Origin: Clostridiales bacterium UBA4717
Lineage (GTDB): Bacteria; Bacillota; Clostridia; Oscillospirales; CAG-272
DNA: 6,923 bases
Direction: 5' to 3'
Assembly: GCA_002404395.1 (NCBI GenBank)
Contig: DHJP01000023.1
Location: forward strand, 1-6,923
Below are positions 5,596 through 6,923 of the stretch, piece after piece (the first letter of the stretch is position 1; each line of letters begins with the position of its first letter). A program made the translations under genes and the position numbers. Below the pieces are notes generated by a model, which saw only the letters and a program-made list of their open reading frames with translations, had not been told where the DNA came from and did not search any database.

Positions 5596-6585
5596 TTATT
5601 TTCGCTTTGATAGGTAGCGGGCAAGCGCTTCGCGCATTTCGGCAGCCTTTTCTTCGGGGGCGGTAGGATTGCAATGCGCCCATACGCCGGTTTCGCTCGA
5701 TGCCTGGAACTGCTGCTTGTTGCGATCGCGGAGCGGCGGATAATACTCAATGTGGAAATGAGTATACTTGTCCGCGTCCTTGTATTTTTCGTCGGTAAGG
5801 TTTACGGGTGCGTTGTGCATACACATCATATACGGGAAGTTGAAATCAAATATATTATCGTACATACCGACTACATTGCGTATCATAAGTCCGAGATTCA
5901 TGCGCTCGCTTTCGTTGAAATCGGTGATATACTGTTTGTGTTTCTTTGCACTGATGTACACTCCGTATGCGTAGTCGGCAAAGAAAGGAATATATGCGAT
6001 AAAATCTTCGTTTTCGCATATAACGCGCTTTGAAAAGTCTTTTTCTTCGCGGTTCATGCGGCAGAATATACATTCGCAGTGCTCATTATAGTGCTCAAGA
6101 CCTGCGTCAAGCTCAAGCTCCATCTTCTTCGGCAATACCGAATATCCGTACATCTGACCGTGAGGATGGGGCATGGTTACACCGACGACATCACCGCGGT
6201 TTTCAAATATAAATATGTACTTGATCTTTTCGTCTGCTCTCATAGCATCAAAACGCTCGCACCACAGATTAACAAGCTTGCTCATATGCTCGTCCGAAAG
6301 ATCGCGGATATTTCCGTTGTGTTCGGGTGAGAAGAGGATCACTTCGCATTTGCCGTGCGAGGGAAGCACCTTGTAAAAATCGGTTGCCACATCATCGGGC
6401 TTCGGCGGGTTTTGGGAAAGTGCAGGGAAGTCATTGTCATATTTATAGACGTCGTAGTGATCCGGCACCTTTCCCGAGCCGGGGCAAAACGGGCACCAAT
6501 CCTTAGGCATCTGAGGACGGTTCTGACGGTTTGACGCAATCATTACCCAATCTTTTATCATGGGATTCCAACGAAGTTCTGCCAT
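5596..6585 (-). CDS. galT: Galactose-1-phosphate uridylyltransferase
   Basis: Leloir-pathway enzyme of the HIT superfamily that exchanges UMP between UDP-glucose and galactose-1-phosphate, giving UDP-galactose and glucose-1-phosphate; cytoplasmic. The 329-residue length fits class I GalT. CPFC at 31-34 and His89 in SPEHNGN correspond to zinc ligands. HPHGQ at 140-144 contains the nucleophilic second His and the Gln that stabilises the uridylyl-enzyme. HFHIEYYPP at 276-284 is the second HIT-like strand. ETGVWAHCNPTAPEEKA at about 298-314 matches the conserved C-terminal segment. A further Cys pair (172 and 175) is seen. The ATG at 6585 follows AAAGGA with an eight-to-nine-base gap. A strong promoter lies about 85 bases upstream. 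galK and galE are not in this window. Annotations as a generic HIT-family nucleotidyltransferase are possible, but class I GalT fits best. Confidence 0.95.
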   Translation of the reverse strand: MAELRWNPMIKDWVMIASNRQNRPQMPKDWCPFCPGSGKVPDHYDVYKYDNDFPALSQNPPKPDDVATDFYKVLPSHGKCEVILFSPEHNGNIRDLSDEHMSKLVNLWCERFDAMRADEKIKYIFIFENRGDVVGVTMPHPHGQMYGYSVLPKKMELELDAGLEHYNEHCECIFCRMNREEKDFSKRVICENEDFIAYIPFFADYAYGVYISAKKHKQYITDFNESERMNLGLMIRNVVGMYDNIFDFNFPYMMCMHNAPVNLTDEKYKDADKYTHFHIEYYPPLRDRNKQQFQASSETGVWAHCNPTAPEEKAAEMREALARYLSKRK

Positions 6586-6670
6586 GGTTTGTTTCCTTTC
6601 AAATACAATTTACCAATTTATGGAAATGTTTTGTTCAAAAAGCAGATAACGGCTCTTTGATTCCTCGCTT

Positions 6671-6699
6671 ATTATATCACAGTATTTTTGGCTTTTCAA
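6671..6699 (-). promoter_or_regulatory. Sigma-A promoter of the galT-deacetylase operon
   Basis: On the minus strand TTGAAA (6694-6699) and TATAAT (6671-6676) are 17 bp apart, with TG one base before the -10. Only one -35 base deviates from consensus. The start point should be near 6664, giving a leader of about 80 bases with no riboswitch or attenuator that I can recognise. I saw no clear catabolite-responsive (cre) site. Confidence 0.9.
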
Positions 6700-6711
6700 T
6701 AAAATCATCAA

Positions 6712-6748
6712 AAAAATCGGCATGATTTCAAAAAATCAGCCGATTTTT
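6712..6748. terminator. Bidirectional hairpin terminator between galT promoter and CRISPR leader
   Basis: The stem pairs AAAAATCGGC (6712-6721) and TGATTT (6723-6728) with AAATCA (6733-6738) and GCCGATTTTT (6739-6748). There is one bulged A at 6722 and a four-base loop. The minus strand ends in seven Ts, the plus strand in five, so it can stop transcription both ways. It lies 12 bp from the galT -35 box. No gene in view needs it, so it may end antisense transcription from the CRISPR side, or be left over from a gene once located there. Confidence 0.8.
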
Positions 6749-6782
6749 CAAGCCTTGGCGGCAAAATCCTTAAAAAGGACGG

Positions 6783-6824
6783 TAAGCGGTGTCTGATAAT
6801 TCAGCTTTCGCTTTTAAGCGGTGT
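6783..6824 (+). repeat. Ten-base direct repeat in the probable leader
   Basis: TAAGCGGTGT occurs at 6783-6792 and again, identically, at 6815-6824. The offset of 32 bp is close to three helical turns, so the copies would face the same side of the DNA. This fits a pair of protein-binding sites, for example for the adaptation machinery or a regulator, but the role is inferred. Confidence 0.5.
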
Positions 6825-6827
6825 AGG

Positions 6828-6856
6828 TTTACAATAGATATGTTACAGAGAATAAA
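6828..6856 (+). promoter_or_regulatory. Possible promoter of the CRISPR array
   Basis: TTTACA (6828-6833; five of six consensus bases) and AATAAA (6851-6856; four of six) are 17 bp apart on the plus strand. Transcription would begin around 6863, just before the first repeat. The weak -10 makes this tentative. Confidence 0.35.
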
Positions 6857-6869
6857 AAAAGAGTGACGA

Positions 6870-6923
6870 GTTGATATTCCCTGTTCCCCGAGAGGGGACG
6901 GAAACTTTTCAGAGTCTGTTCTT
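6870..6923 (+). CRISPR. First repeat and partial first spacer of a type III-A-like CRISPR array
   Basis: Positions 6870-6905 form a 36-base unit that begins GTT and ends GAAAC. Inside it, TCCCC-GAGA-GGGGA (6885-6898) is a hairpin, followed by the eight bases ACGGAAAC, the form of a type III crRNA 5' handle. From memory, CCCCGAGAGGGGACGGAAAC at its 3' end is identical to that of the M. tuberculosis repeat, and the last 17 bases to the S. thermophilus CRISPR2 repeat; both are type III-A (Csm). The 18 bases at 6906-6923 would be the start of spacer 1. Only one repeat is visible, so periodicity, the defining proof, cannot be seen here. No cas gene lies in the window. Type III-A is the best guess; III-B or III-D repeats can look alike. 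Confidence 0.82.

Larger units (their letters stand above)
6749..6869 (+). other. Probable CRISPR leader
   Basis: These 121 non-coding bases lie between the bidirectional terminator and the first repeat. No gene-like frame was found. The stretch becomes A-rich toward the repeat (seven consecutive As at 6854-6860), as leaders often do. It contains a ten-base direct repeat (6783-6824), a small TCCTT/AAGGA hairpin (6767-6779) and a possible plus-strand promoter. The leader call depends on the repeat at 6870 being genuine and on its orientation: the repeat ends GAAAC to the right, so the leader is expected on the left. Confidence 0.65.

Noticed and set aside
6747..6762. TCAAGCCTTGGCGGCA on the plus strand as a fourth copy of the dispersed hairpin
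   Set aside because: It shares GGCGGCA and the preceding T-run, but the stem is only three pairs and the geometry does not fit six-three-six.
6751..6923. Minus-strand frames open into the right edge (30-50 codons), possible end of another gene
   Set aside because: They cross the hairpin-containing repeat and the A-rich leader, translate to low-complexity peptides with no motif, and are better explained by the CRISPR repeat.
6861..6923. Riboswitch or T-box leader of a divergent gene beyond the right edge
   Set aside because: No T-box, guanidine, lysine or cyclic-dinucleotide signature was found, and the 36-base unit matches CRISPR repeat architecture instead.

Overview
The window looks like a piece of chromosome from a low- to mid-GC Clostridia bacterium, probably a gut Oscillospiraceae/Ruminococcaceae relative. 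Supporting signs are consensus sigma-A promoters with extended -10 elements, strong GGAGG ribosome binding sites, a TTG start, B. subtilis-type parS sites, and the Clostridia-like order noc-like / parA / parB / serS. The species assignment is inference; no rRNA or other phylogenetic marker beyond the proteins is visible. All six protein genes lie on the minus strand, so transcription runs from high to low coordinates.

Right edge (about 6700-6923). The last 54 bases hold what I read as the first repeat of a CRISPR array and the start of its first spacer, on the plus strand and running off the window. The 36-bp repeat begins GTT and ends ACGGAAAC. Its 3' half matches, from memory, the type III-A (Csm) repeats of Mycobacterium tuberculosis and Streptococcus thermophilus. 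A leader of about 120 bp lies before it. A strong hairpin with T-runs on both strands separates the leader from the divergent galT promoter.

Middle right (4697-6585). galT (galactose-1-phosphate uridylyltransferase) and a cytoplasmic polysaccharide-deacetylase-like (CE4) protein form a likely two-gene operon. It has a near-perfect promoter and ends at a perfect 22-bp inverted-repeat terminator.

Centre (1935-4560). This is a chromosome partition locus: a divergent second ParB/Noc-like protein, a tandem pair of near-perfect parS sites touching its stop codon, a perfectly consensus promoter, parA/soj (TTG start) and canonical parB/spo0J. ParB loads on parS and spreads as a CTP clamp, and ParA acts on it during origin segregation, so the locus probably lies near oriC.

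Left (42-1870). serS follows parB by 64 bp with no room for a T-box riboswitch. It is followed by a small two-helix membrane protein of unknown function.

The least expected structural signal, apart from the CRISPR repeat, is a small dispersed hairpin: six base pairs, a three-base loop and a preceding TTGA/TTGG. It occurs just before the start of the deacetylase gene, just before the start of parB, and, truncated by the window edge, after the membrane protein gene. Base changes between copies preserve pairing on the transcribed strand.
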